Source of the DNA: Apostichopus californicus
Taxonomy: Eukaryota; Echinodermata; Holothuroidea; Aspidochirotida; Stichopodidae
Length of the DNA: 26,297 bases
Direction of reading: 5' to 3'
NCBI GenBank assembly: GCA_020650975.1
Contig: JAIPMN010012218.1
Coordinates: 16,833-43,129 of the forward strand
The notes under the pieces were generated by a model. It was not told the DNA's origin. It saw only the letters and a list, made by a program, of their open reading frames with translations, and made no database searches. Position 1 is the first letter of the stretch; each line of letters opens with the position of its first letter. This document shows, piece by piece, positions 11,301 through 19,132 of the stretch. Both the position numbers and the translations under genes were made by a program.

Positions 11301-14300
11301 GACAGAGCAAACAGGCAGAACATAGAAAGTAATGTTTTTAAAGTTTAACTACTTACACATATAGACAAGTAATAAATTACACCATTGTTAGATTACATCC
11401 TCATATAGTCAAAATCAAGCTTCCTAAAGTAGTGACTAATTGCAAAGCTGTTAGCTTTGAAAGTTTGAAATTTACGAATATATTTGACACCAGCAGAGTG
11501 ATGTTATCTATACTTTAGAGATCTATTCAACCACAAAGGATCATGATATTGTACAGAAAAAAGTCGCCCTTGAAAAAAAAAAATTAATAAATAAATAAAA
11601 ATACAGTAAATTTGACAACTTAAGCAAGCATTCCAATTTTCTATCACATGTAAAGGATAACTGAGCAATATTGTAAAATTAAAGGTACAGTTTTTGAAGA
11701 ACGTGTCCCCTAATAACATAACAGATTGCCTACTGTGGGCCATTTCCAAATGTTATTGATTGTTTATTTGGCACTAACAAGTGGCCTCGAAAAGTAACAT
11801 GCGGCACTTCAATGATATGAAACATTCTCAGACAAGCCTATTGTAATGTCCCTCCATTTTTTCTGACAATTGGCTTTGCTTCCAATGCATGTGCAAGTTT
11901 TGCTGGTTCAGAGCATTTATTTAAGATTAAAAATTCTTTTAGTGATAAAGCCTGTTTTACAGCTTGCTTCACAGGCCTTCACAATAGAAAATGATTTCCG
12001 TTCAAGTTAAACCACAAAATATTACCCCATTTAATGTAGCTTTTTTTTTTTTTTTAATATATGTGTTTTTGTGGCTGAACTTTACACTTAAACCTTTGGG
12101 TATATGTCAGTATTTGATGTAAAATGAAGCATTCTTCCTAGGTATTACCAGTTGTGTTGTATTATTAATCCTCACAGGTTTACGACCGGAGGTCTGAAAG
12201 AGCTTTGTATGTGGCTGAACTTAGAGAAGGGTGGAACCAAAGAAGATATTATTCAGAGGATCTTCGAGTACTGCCTCAATCCAGTCATGTCCAAAAAGAA
12301 GCCGCCAGTCAAGAGTAAGTAATCTTGTGCCAACTGGTAATGGTCACAGCGGGACATCCTCTGACCCATATGAATACTTGATCGAAAGACATTTTGTTAC
12401 TTTGTTGCTTAGTGTTGTCAATACTTGTTATTGACTTGTTAATACTGTGTGTGGAACCCAGAATACATTGTCTGTTGCCAGACAAATAATGAAATATTTA
12501 AACCAAACCATAAAATAGATGTATAAAATTAAATGAAAAGGTGAACTTTACTAAATATTTGTTACACCTTCATGAAATAATTTAGTGTTCACCTTTTGAA
12601 GCTCTGGATTTTGCCTCTTATAAAGTACTATCATTTCTGAGTACAAAATTGCTATATATACATCTTTGCATTTTGTACAGCAATTTGCCAATATTGTATG
12701 CTAGTATAGCATTTTGCATTGCAATACTGGATAAGTTATTCCCTCTGTTTTGCCTCCTAATGACAGATGTTATTCAAAGCAACACCTAAGATCTCTGTTA
12801 CATGAACTTGGAACTTTCCTGTATGTGTCACGCCTACAGGAAATAGTATATCCAGCGTAGCTTCGCAAAATCGTCAAATTGCTGTACAAGTCCGAACATG
12901 TATAGCAGTTTTTCACACAGGAACCATACTATTTTGTAAGAGACAAGATTTAGCCACATTAAGACTGCTACACAAAATTTGAACATTTAATTATTCCCTG
13001 GCCTATCGTGAGATAGGCCTACAGTATATTGGGCTGCTAAGAATACATTATATATCTGGTGCCATGTTTGGCTTTTGTTATCAACTGCTGGGCTAACATT
13101 AAGCATATCCCATTGTTTATTTGAAGATGTGTGAAACTCTGAATTTCTGTGTGTGTTTTGACCCGCTTCATATGTGGTCAAAGTGGCAATGCCGCACTAA
13201 ATAGCAAGCTAATCTGACCATTGTTATTTCATGACACTATTGATGATCCTGAATAATCCTGCCATATGTTGCCAAACAGCATCACATATTTAACAATCTG
13301 GTATCGCATTGCTTAATGCCAAAACGCGAACGATTGCAAAGATGTCCGTATTTTTACGAGAAACAAAATTCATCAATTTGAAGGATGCCACTCAAAATGT
13401 GGACCCTAAATTTTACCCTTACCATAAGTGGGCAAATCCAAACACATCAAATAAGATTATAGGTTATGTGAAAACATACTTGTTTATGATAATCATACCA
13501 ACTGTGGCATGATACATTTTTGGGTCATATCGTCAACCATCACGGTGATTTCCTAACTTGTTGAATCTGCTGCAGGGAAGAAAGGCTCAAAGAAAACGGG
13601 TAAGAAGAGGAAGAAAGTCGACGGAAAAGGAGACTCCAAGAAAAGGAAGAAGAGCAGTAAGAAAAAGTCTGGCGACGACACGGTAGAGGATGAGGAGGAG
13701 GGAGATGCTGTAGATGACGAGGAGAATAATGATGATGATGATGCAGGAGATGACCTGGAGGATGAAGACAGTGAGGTGGAGGTAATAGAGGAGGAGACGT
13801 TTGTTTTGGGCAGGGGGTGAGGAGGGGACATTTAGTTTTGGGTGGGGGGAGGGTGAGGGAGATGCGATAGATGATGAGGAGGATGATGATGATGATGATG
13901 CAGGAGATGATCTAGAGGATGAGGACAGTGAGGTGGAGGAAGAGACATTTGTTTTGGGTGGGGGGAGGAGGGGACATTTGTTTTGGGAGGGGGAGGAGGG
14001 GACATTTAGTTTTGGGCGGGGGTAAGAGGGGGGTGGAGAAAGTTTGGATAGTAGTATGTGGAATAATAGCAGGGCATGGAATATCCAATGCCACCATTTG
14101 ACATAATTTGCTTTGGTACTCTCCACATGCTATTTAGGAGATAACCTAGATGAGGACTGAATAAACATACATGGGTAGTGGCAGGGGGGGGCGGTTTAAC
14201 GGGGTGGATGAGAAGCCAGTTGGATATTTTGTTTTTGGTTAGTATAACAGCTGGTTCCCATAAATTACTATATCAAAGTTTGACAGCTTACAGGGCAGAG

Positions 14301-16419
14301 ACTGATTTCACTCTTTTCTGCTACATTCCAGGAGCCAAAGCAAAAGAAAGCCAAGAAAGAAACGCCGAAGCCAGTTAAAAAGACGAAGGCAAAGACCACG
14401 CCGAAGAAAACCTCACCCAAGAAATCTTCAGCCAAAAAATCAGCTGCAAAAATAGAGGGTGAGAAAAAACAGTCCTTGTCCCGCCTTTCACTCTTGACAT
14501 TCTGTTTGTGTGTCTTGAAACATTAGCCTTTTTGCATACATTCTGTAAGTTAACAGCAGATGTTTACTGGAATGCACTAAAAGTCTGGTGCAACTATTCA
14601 CCTGAATTTTCAGATCAGGTAAAATGGGTGTAAAACCATGTCAAAATTTGCTGTCATTTTGAGGTCCTGCCATTCAGCAATGGCCATTTTTTGTGCATAT
14701 ATGTTCAACTTATTTTTCATGGTCCTCAGTGAATATTTAAATATGCTCAGTGGCCATTTTTGTGTGCATATATTTACAACTTAGTTTAATATTTAAATAT
14801 GAATATTAAAATATGCTCATGTTGTTTGTCTCCTAGATTCAGATGACGAGAGTTCGGATGACGACGCTCCCCTCTCAAAGAAGTCCAAATCTCCTCCTTC
14901 TGTAAGTTCACATGAGTGGTCTCTTTATCTGATACGTCAGAATTATTTTGATTTAAGTCTATAAAAAACAACAAATTACACACAGAAGATTTCTATTAGT
15001 CCTCTGTAAATTTAAAATGAGGAATTTTTGAGCTATTTGAGTTTATTTATTTCAATTATTTGAGAATAAAAGGCCTTATACATACATTTCAGCGACTTGA
15101 CTGTAGCATTCTATTTTGGTCTCCTTCTTATATGTCCTACATATTCCATCAAAAAATATACTTTTGTCCTATTGTTTCCTTCCAATTTCCAACTTTTTCC
15201 TACTATTTCTCCATATTTTTTGATTTGTACATTTTGTCCTACTTTCGTCATATGGGTGTGCTGAGATATCATGGTTTATGTTTTACTACTGATTTTTTGG
15301 TTTCATTTGGGTCTCTCCACTTGGACTGTTTAACTTCAGATTACTCTGAAAGAAACCTCAATGTAATAAATATTTGTTTTGAAAAAACAAATAAAATGCG
15401 GGAGTTTGGTGGGTTGGGGTAGAGGAAGTAGGGTAGACCAAAGGGGTAAACAAGTTTCTTTTCAGGAATATGTTTTAACAAGTTACTCAAATTTTGCTTT
15501 ACAGGACTCTGAAATGAAAACAGTAATCAGGAAATTCCTAGACGGGGCCAACTTAGAACAAGTAACCATGAAAACAGTGTGTAAGAAGGTCTATGAGATG
15601 TACCCTGAATTTGATCTGACGCACAAGAAAGACTTCATCAAGTCAACAGTCAAGCAGGTGAGTAACCACCCCAGTAACCCCCACCACTCCCACCCCCACC
15701 CCCTTTCAAACCACCCAGTTCCCCTTGACTATCTCCCATTTAGAGTCCAAATTGTACAGTCATTCCTGGTAAATTCATATCCTTATTTATAGAGGATGTA
15801 CTGTCCCTAAGTATTGCCCTTTCTTCAGTTTTCCATTTCTTGCATCATATTCAAATTATTATTGCGTTTCATATTAACCACTCGTTTTTTTCCACTTAGT
15901 TCCAAAGTTATTCAATAAATCATATTTCAGACAATTTTTCGAGACAAAAACAATGTTTACATTTTACTGTGAAGCCTACACACTAATGAGGACATAATGT
16001 TAGGCTGCTTATAGAATGCATAAAACTTGTAACTCTTGCAGAATGTATGACAACACCTATAATTTCAAATTAAATGGAAAATTGCAAATCACAGGATCTT
16101 ATAAATCCAAAATTGATCATTCTGGCAGAATATGTTCTCTCTGCAGAAAAAAAAATGATCCATATTTAATAGTCATGAAAATAAAAAGTGTTCAAAATAA
16201 AGACATTTTTGCCTCACCTTTGTCAGACCAAACTGCAAATTTCATGACTTTTAAAACCCAGAAAATAAGTCTTTAATTTGCCCCCTCCCCCCATTTTCAT
16301 TTTCCAGAATTTGTGGAAACCATTTGTGACCTTTTTGATATTTGTAAACATCTTTTTCTGCTGATGTCTCAACAAACAAGACATGTTTTTCTTCCAACTT
16401 TCAGATCATTTCGACATGA
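2281..16419 (+). CDS. DEK: DEK orthologue, chromatin architectural protein (11 coding exons, 441 aa)
   Basis: The coding exons are 2281-2313, 3742-4003, 5645-5797, 7378-7454, 9200-9297, 12178-12314, 13576-13781, 14332-14458, 14837-14901, 15505-15657 and 16405-16419. Together they total 1326 nt with matching phases and GT-AG borders throughout. The order is an acidic N-terminus (about 12-98), the conserved GKRERKKVERL block (111-121), the KFSGFTF block (185-191), a SAP helix-turn-helix (about 211-243), Lys/Asp/Glu-rich linkers (254-386) and the DEK C-terminal domain (387-441, FLDGANLEQVTMKTVCKKVY). DEK is a DNA-bending, supercoiling chromatin protein and histone H3.3 chaperone in the nucleus. 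Human DEK is 375 aa; this one is longer, mainly in the N-terminal and linker acidic exons. The start ATG has G at -3 and +4. The least certain parts are exon 1 (weak donor GTTTGC) and the 15-nt last exon. Identification comes from recognised family sequence, not a search. Confidence 0.93.
2314..3741 (+). other. DEK intron 1
   Basis: It is bounded by GTTTGC and TTTGACAG. It is AT-rich and contains many TAGCC/GGCTA and TAGGCCT words around 2530-3000. The open frame 3086-3397 has no recognisable domain. No repeat element with ends could be defined. Confidence 0.55.
3742..4003 (+). CDS. DEK: DEK exon 2, acidic N-terminal region
   Basis: The acceptor is TTTGACAG and the donor AGA|GTAAGT; the exon is 262 nt, starting in phase 0 and leaving one base. 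It encodes residues 12-98 plus the first base of Lys99. The region is very rich in Glu, Asp and Lys with Ser acceptors (SDELSSDDEP), matching the acidic N-terminus of DEK proteins. Reading through the donor adds only SKSQSR and then a stop, so the donor at 4004 must be used for a full protein. A 22-bp tandem duplication begins at the donor T. Confidence 0.85.
4005..4048 (+). repeat. 22-bp tandem duplication abutting the exon 2 donor
   Basis: The unit TAAGTCACAGTCACGGTAGT plus CA occurs at 4005-4026 and again at 4027-4048 without mismatch. The first copy starts at the T of the splice donor GT (4004-4005). The second copy is preceded by A, so it reads ATAAGT and cannot act as a GT donor. Confidence 0.9.
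4525..5527. mobile_element. Non-autonomous TTAA-type DNA transposon (piggyBac- or Kolobok-like MITE), 1003 bp, in DEK intron 2
   Basis: Flanking TTAA at 4521-4524 and 5528-5531 fits a 4-bp target duplication. The ends are inverted: AGGAATTGTCTGGTGG at 4525 and, reading inward from 5527, AAGGATTGTCTGGTGG. More degenerate similarity continues inward for some 90 bp (CTTTCTAACCATGT against TTTTCTAAACATGT). No transposase frame is present, so it would depend on proteins supplied elsewhere. TTAA is used by both piggyBac and Kolobok superfamilies; the termini do not let me choose. Confidence 0.72.
5358..5365. promoter_or_regulatory. Perfect CRE octamer inside the TTAA element
   Basis: TGACGTCA is the palindromic cAMP-response element bound by CREB/ATF proteins. 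It lies in the right part of the transposon in DEK intron 2. A second identical octamer lies at 775-782. Function is only inferred. Confidence 0.4.
5645..5797 (+). CDS. DEK: DEK exon 3, start of DNA-binding region
   Basis: The acceptor is CTTGCAG and the donor ATGG|GTAAGT; the exon is 153 nt, with 2 bases completing Lys99 and 1 base carried over. It encodes residues 100-149, including MTGKRERKKVERLSMQ. This is nearly the same as the human DEK block GKREKKKVERLTMQ that opens the SAP-containing domain. It is the strongest single diagnostic exon together with exon 10. Confidence 0.94.
5798..7377 (+). other. DEK intron 3
   Basis: No gene or clearly bounded repeat was found. It holds a 12-base poly-C at 6705-6716. 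The open frame running through exon 3 into the intron (to 6078) is only exon plus read-through. Confidence 0.55.
7378..7454 (+). CDS. DEK: DEK exon 4
   Basis: The acceptor CTTTCTTCCACACAG lies after a pyrimidine tract and the donor is AAAG|GTATGG; the exon is 77 nt. It completes Val150 and encodes residues 151-175, EFQLNKTNADVLKPLYRVLF and then GRTGK. These correspond to the human DEK stretch around HFFLSKKKTDELRNLHKLLY and its following Gly-rich turn. It ends in phase 0. Confidence 0.9.
7455..7912 (+). other. DEK intron 4, part before the hAT element
   Basis: Plain AT-rich intron sequence from the donor GTATGG to the hAT target duplication. Nothing further was recognised. Confidence 0.5.
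7913..8770. mobile_element. Non-autonomous hAT transposon, 858 bp, in DEK intron 4
   Basis: Perfect 8-bp target duplications ATTTTTAC lie at 7905-7912 and 8771-8778. Inverted termini are TGGTGTTTACACAGGT at the left and TAGTGTTTACACGGGT read inward from the right (14 of 16 identical). Both ends carry subterminal CGGGTACCCG-type repeats (around 7931 and 8698-8736), typical transposase-binding layout for hAT elements. There is no transposase frame. Three tandem internal units fill the left half (described separately). It interrupts only intron sequence. Confidence 0.88.
7936..8375. repeat. Three degenerate tandem units inside the hAT element
   Basis: Units start at about 7936, 8075 and 8241. 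Copies 1 and 2 share GTACCCGCCCGACGCGATAC, AATCCTACGCAAAGTGTGAT, a poly-A run and TTAGGCAGATTTCCCATTGAC. All three share CCATTGACTTAGT.TGGTG and ACCATGTGGTCG. Copy 2 has an extra 19 bp duplicating the ACCCG context. Effective period is about 130-165 bp because of indels. The third copy is the most diverged. Confidence 0.8.
8771..9199 (+). other. DEK intron 4, part after the hAT element
   Basis: AT-rich intron sequence up to the acceptor TATTTTCAG. The small open frame at 8937-9134 has no domain and is not called. Confidence 0.5.
9200..9297 (+). CDS. DEK: DEK exon 5
   Basis: The acceptor is TATTTTCAG and the donor AACAG|GTGTGT; the exon is 98 nt, starting in phase 0 and leaving two bases. It encodes residues 176-207, including the conserved KFSGFTF motif (human QFSGFPF) and a charged helix EYEKKEVQLN. 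Confidence 0.92.
9298..12177 (+). other. DEK intron 5 (longest intron)
   Basis: It is 2880 bp. It contains a possible short interspersed repeat near 9508, two poly-G tracts (10033-10043, 10096-10107), and a GC-richer, less AT-biased block at about 10050-11330 that may be an old transposon but has no defined ends. The 130-aa minus-strand frame at 10432-10824 shows no domain. Confidence 0.5.
9508..9565. repeat. Possible interspersed-repeat tail
   Basis: AATAATAATTTATTTTATAA followed by AGCG, then AGTGCTCTACAACGCTTT. The AAAGCG...CGCTTT arms and this word order resemble a widespread animal repeat tail I recall only loosely. No ends or target duplication were seen. Confidence 0.25.
12178..12314 (+). 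CDS. DEK: DEK exon 6, SAP domain core
   Basis: The acceptor is CCTCACAG and the donor AAGA|GTAAGT; the exon is 137 nt. It completes Arg208 and encodes 209-253. Residues 214-243 (LKELCMWLNLEKGGTKEDII and on to CLNP) follow the SAP pattern: helix, LNLEKGGTKEDII turn, second helix. They align with the human LKSICEVLDLERSGVNSELV segment. The SAP domain binds DNA. Confidence 0.92.
12536..12597. repeat. 18-bp bulged inverted repeat in intron 6
   Basis: AAAAGGTGAAC (12536-12546) and ACTAAAT (12550-12556) pair with ATTTAGT (12580-12586) and GTTCACCTTTT (12587-12597). There is a 3-nt TTT bulge and a 23-nt loop. Confidence 0.75.
13000..13019. repeat. 8-bp hairpin with GUGA tetraloop in intron 6
   Basis: GGCCTATC-GTGA-GATAGGCC is a perfect stem closed by a GNRA-type tetraloop if transcribed from the + strand. 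Confidence 0.6.
13576..13781 (+). CDS. DEK: DEK exon 7, basic then acidic linker
   Basis: The acceptor is CTGCTGCAG and the donor GGAG|GTAATA; the exon is 206 nt, with 2 bases completing Arg254, ending in phase 0. Its first half is Lys-rich with NLS-like KKTGKKRKK. The second half is Asp/Glu-rich (DDEENNDDDDAGDDLEDEDS). Reading past the donor reaches TGA within 39 nt, so intron retention would remove the C-terminal domain. The 3' half of this exon is duplicated downstream in the intron with a 157-bp period. Confidence 0.85.
13698..14011 (+). repeat. 157-bp tandem duplication of the end of DEK exon 7 plus intron start
   Basis: Copy 1 (13698-13854) starts inside exon 7 at GAGGGAGATGCTGTAGATGA and runs through the donor. 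Copy 2 (13855-14011) repeats it: GATGCAGGAGATGA at 13740 and 13897, GACAGTGAGGTGGAG ending 13781 and 13938. The offset is exactly 157 throughout the compared stretch. The donor GT (13782-13783) reads GA in copy 2 (13939-13940). Confidence 0.88.
13782..14331 (+). other. DEK intron 7
   Basis: The left half is the duplicated exon 7 segment and minisatellite; the remainder has no recognised feature. Read-through from exon 7 stops at the TGA at 13818-13820. Confidence 0.6.
13789..14024 (+). repeat. Minisatellite-like unit next to the exon 7 donor
   Basis: Five related ~30-bp units of the form GAGGGGACATTT(A)GTTTTGGG(N)GGGG occur at about 13789, 13819, 13938, 13966 and 13994. They are purine-rich and share GTTTTGGG. 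The second and third are separated by the duplicated acidic segment. Confidence 0.8.
14332..14458 (+). CDS. DEK: DEK exon 8, Lys/Pro-rich linker
   Basis: The acceptor is TACATTCCAG and the donor GAGG|GTGAGA; the exon is 127 nt, starting in phase 0 and leaving one base. It encodes 323-364, dominated by Lys, Pro, Thr, Ser and Ala (TPKKTSPKKSSAKKSAAK). The composition resembles histone H1 tails and the matching Lys-rich human DEK linker, a multi-site DNA-binding and phosphorylation region. Confidence 0.88.
14459..14836 (+). other. DEK intron 8
   Basis: It is AT-rich. Its 3' half is largely the 70-bp direct repeat at 14682-14822. No gene was seen. Confidence 0.55.
14682..14822 (+). repeat. Two-copy 70-bp tandem repeat in intron 8
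   Basis: GGCCATTTTT begins at 14682 and 14752. Both copies continue GTG(TG)CATATAT, CAACTTA, AATATTTAAATATG and ATGCTCA with scattered differences. It ends just upstream of the exon 9 polypyrimidine tract. Confidence 0.75.
14837..14901 (+). CDS. DEK: DEK exon 9, SDDE acidic cluster
   Basis: The acceptor is GTCTCCTAG and the donor TCT|GTAAGT; the exon is 65 nt. It completes Asp365 and encodes SDDESSDDDAPLSKKSKSPP plus Ser386. This corresponds to the human SEDSSDDEPLIKKLKKPP segment before the C-terminal domain. The Ser residues in acidic context fit casein kinase 2 sites, the known kinase for DEK. Confidence 0.9.
14902..15504 (+). other. DEK intron 9
   Basis: AT-rich and pyrimidine-rich. The open frame 15060-15422 is a low-complexity Phe/Tyr/Ser-rich translation without a domain and is not called. 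Confidence 0.55.
15505..15657 (+). CDS. DEK: DEK exon 10, DEK C-terminal domain
   Basis: The acceptor is GCTTTACAG and the donor AAGCAG|GTGAGT; the exon is 153 nt, 51 whole codons (387-437). It encodes IRKFLDGANLEQVTMKTVCK and continues to FDLTHKKDFIKSTVKQ. This is the winged-helix-like DEK C-terminal domain (DNA binding and multimerisation) with the hallmark LEQVTMK..CKKVY and DLT.KKDFIK motifs. Confidence 0.96.
15658..16404 (+). other. DEK intron 10
   Basis: It runs from GTGAGT to the acceptor before the 15-nt terminal exon. The start is a C-rich CCACCCC stretch. The 16016-16276 open frame shows no domain. Confidence 0.5.
16405..16419 (+). CDS. DEK: DEK exon 11, C-terminal residues and stop
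   Basis: After the acceptor CTTCCAACTTTCAG, four codons (IIST) and TGA give a terminus VKQIIST, matching the vertebrate DEK ending VKELIS in position and hydrophobicity. The phase is right. The exon's coding part is only 15 nt, but the homology-consistent ending and a good pyrimidine tract support it. A rival terminal exon at 19044 is discussed separately. Confidence 0.82.
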   Translation: MIST

Positions 16420-19043
16420 CAGCTTAATGGGAAAAAAAAACATGCAACATGGAGAGGTCACCGTGACAAATAATTCAGAGACAATTTTTAGCCGCGGTTC
16501 AATCCAAGTACCTTGTTGTCATCATTCTGTAAAGGTTAATGAGAAAGTTGCCGGTTTTTACCCTCTTCCCTTAAGAAAACCGCTGAAACAATATAAATGA
16601 CCTCTATTCAATGCAGTAAATGTTGCGACATATATTGGGAAAAGACATATTTTTACATATTTTAAACGGGGTCATGTGACCTGCTGGATATGGGATAGTA
16701 GCCATCAGGGATTAGGAGTGGGGATGAGAGATGGGTGGGGTGGGGTGTATACATTGTTCTGGCATGCAATGGACAACAATATCAAAATAAAAACATGACA
16801 GACATCCACAGGAAGGAGCATAGGCTGGGTATGCATTCATCAATCACTCAGCCTGTGGTAGTCGGTTGTACAACTACATGTCCTGACGACTCTCCAAATC
16901 TTGTCTAGTGGCATCCAGTGTCTTTGGTCGGGCAGTGTATCTGTCGGTGTAAAACAACAAGGGCTAAGTTAGTCATGACTCTCTGGGGGTAGGAATGCTG
17001 TTTCTGCTTTATGTCATCTATCTAATTCCAGGCTGTGTCCAATGCAACATGACAATCTCTCTTTGACTGGTTATTTACCCTGTGTAAACTGCTTCTCACA
17101 GTTGCTCTCTGTTTATCTTTGCTATACAGTTAATATCAACTGAAAGTCATTGCATATAGCCATTTATAAGGTTGGTGCTGTAAATGTGAAAATACCCATG
17201 TATCTCATCTCAGTGTCTCGATACAGGAATGTTTTTTTGCCTGTCGTTTGAGATGACCAAATTTTCTGCGGGCAGCTTGTTGTTTTACATCAATTTCAGA
17301 TTGCATTGTTATTAAATACCGCAAGTAGTTGAAAATGATAGATTGGTATCTCCCTCATTCACTTTGAAGTTACTGACATTTTTATCAGGAATTCAAGAGG
17401 GGAGTTTTCAAGATCTAAATCTGGTATTCTATTCACCAAACCTACACATTGAATGTATTTGGTCGGTCTTTGTTGTTTTAGCTACATTTTTGCGGACAAA
17501 TGGAATTTGCTGTTCGGATGACTAAGAGGTTTATACCTAGTTGGCCTAGTGACAACCAGAAACAAATTTCTTAAACCTGTGCCCGAAATTTTTGGACATA
17601 ACATATGTTTCCTCAGAATAAAAATGCATTCGCGACCTGTAAATGAGACCAGCACGAGGCCCTTGCGCCATCTTAATGTTATTGCCTAACATCTGGGATA
17701 GCATGTTTCAGTTTTATACATTATCTTGTTTTCCGTACAGTGCCAAGGTTCTCAATACAAGTAGTTCAATAGGTCTTAACATTTGTGAAGTAAGATGGCC
17801 AAATTTGTATACCATTATGGCTCCCTAGATTAATGAATATTAATGTAAAATATGTAAATTTTGCTTACTAAATTAGGTATTGAAATATGGTAAGATTAGA
17901 TTTTATTCAGAACGAAAAAGACGGTTGACTGACTCATTTATGATAAAACTGAGAAAAAAAATTTATTCTGGTTCAACTTCTTGAAAATCAGCGTCGAATG
18001 CCTTAAACGTCTTAAACGCCTAAAGAAGTTTACTCATTTGGACTATTTTAATACAGAGATGATTAGTCAATCCAGTTCTTTTTCACCCTTTGGACGCACT
18101 CGGCATGTTTTAACTGAAAATGTTTGGTAACTTTCTTCCCCCCATATTTTGGGGAAAATTTTGCTCTCGTTGTCCCATGACAGTTTTGTGAGTGTGTGGA
18201 TAGGATACAAATGTTAAATTTAAAGTTTGGGGATATTTTCCTCCCGTCTCAGACAGTACACATGCAGATCATTTTATTATTGACTTTGAGGAATATTTTT
18301 TTCCCTGCTTATTGATTATTCCTTTGGAGAACATTTTTAACCATTTTGTAAATTTTAACCAGAGTCGGAGGTTCATTTGTTACGTTTTTGTGAAATTTTT
18401 GTTTTCTTTTTCTTCCCAATCGTCTTGTTGCATAAATCTGTGAAATATATGTTCTTTATAATAAATGTAATATTATGTGAATTGACTAACTACAAGTGGT
18501 TGTAATTTTTTAGGTCAGAATTGCTAATTTTTGTAGAATTTTAGACTAAATTTGTTTTCGTCTTGTAGTAAGAGCTTTGAATGTGTCATGAGCTTGAATT
18601 TGGTAGTTTGAACATAACAATACTTTTGAATAGGAAAGGGGGTGGTGGGGGGGGGCTGTGTGTCAGGGTCATTGACCTTCCTTTGTTACAATTCTGTAGC
18701 ATGCTGTATATCCTAAGTACCACCAACATAGAAATAGCGATTGCTTGAGAACGAAAATGTTTAGCATGCTAAAAGTAAGAGTGAATTTTAATCGACGAAT
18801 CTGAAACTCAGAAAGGAAAAAAAGCTCTTAGAGAGTGGGTTTAATTTGATATGAATTGAAAACAATGACTTTTGTCTGTCTAATGATCCATGGGAGGTCT
18901 TTAAAATGATTTGTTCTTCCTATTCAAAACAAGCTACTATCATGACACATTCAAAACTTCTCTAATTATGTACAGATCTCTGGTTGCCTTATACTGCTAT
19001 GTGTGAAGCTTGTATCATTGTTTTCTTTGCTTTTCCATTCCAG

Positions 19044-19112
19044 AGTGAACATTTAAATTGGTTTTGTTTGGTTCTCTTCTTTCGGAGAAGAAGAGAACTC
19101 GACAGATTGTAG
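19044..19112 (+). other. Candidate alternative terminal exon of DEK
   Basis: A very strong acceptor (TTTTCTTTGCTTTTCCATTC then CAG) is followed by 22 sense codons in the phase of exon 10 and TAG at 19110-19112. Joined to exon 10, DEK would end in SEHLNWFCLVLFFRRRRELD plus RL. No homology supports this ending, and the 16405 exon matches known DEK better. It is a possible isoform only. Confidence 0.25.
19071..19098 (+). repeat. Strong stem-loop just upstream of a poly(A) signal
   Basis: GTTCTCTTCTT (19071-19081) pairs perfectly with AAGAAGAGAAC (19088-19098). A G-U pair extends it around a CGGA tetraloop. It ends 28 bases before AATAAA at 19127. Confidence 0.85.
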
Positions 19113-19126
19113 AAAGTAAAACACAG

Positions 19127-19132
19127 AATAAA
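19127..19132 (+). terminator. Candidate DEK poly(A) signal
   Basis: Canonical AATAAA, with a T-rich/GT-rich downstream element about 20-40 bases later. It would give a 3' UTR of about 2.7 kb if no intron intervenes. Earlier hexamers at 16786 and 18460 are alternatives. Confidence 0.4.

Larger units (their letters stand above)
12315..13575 (+). other. DEK intron 6
   Basis: It contains two hairpins (12536-12597, 13000-13019) but no gene. The read-through frame 12231-12434 is exon 6 in another frame plus intron. Confidence 0.5.

Noticed and set aside
10050..11330. Solo LTR on the minus strand (TGT...ACA ends, TATA-like and AATAAA words)
   Set aside because: No target duplication or clear boundaries could be found; left as unclassified intron sequence.
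9373..11715. A 2.3-kb transposon between AGGGGACACACG (9377) and the inverted CGTGTCCCCT (11702)
   Set aside because: Only about 9-10 bases match, flanks do not share the same TTAA duplication, and no longer terminal similarity is seen.
13587..14126. 179-aa minus-strand open frame (Ser/Pro-rich)
   Set aside because: It is the antisense of the purine-rich acidic exon 7 and its duplicate; the low-complexity composition explains the long frame.
15060..15422. 120-aa plus-strand open frame in intron 9
   Set aside because: Phe/Tyr/Ser-rich translation of pyrimidine-rich intron DNA, with no domain.
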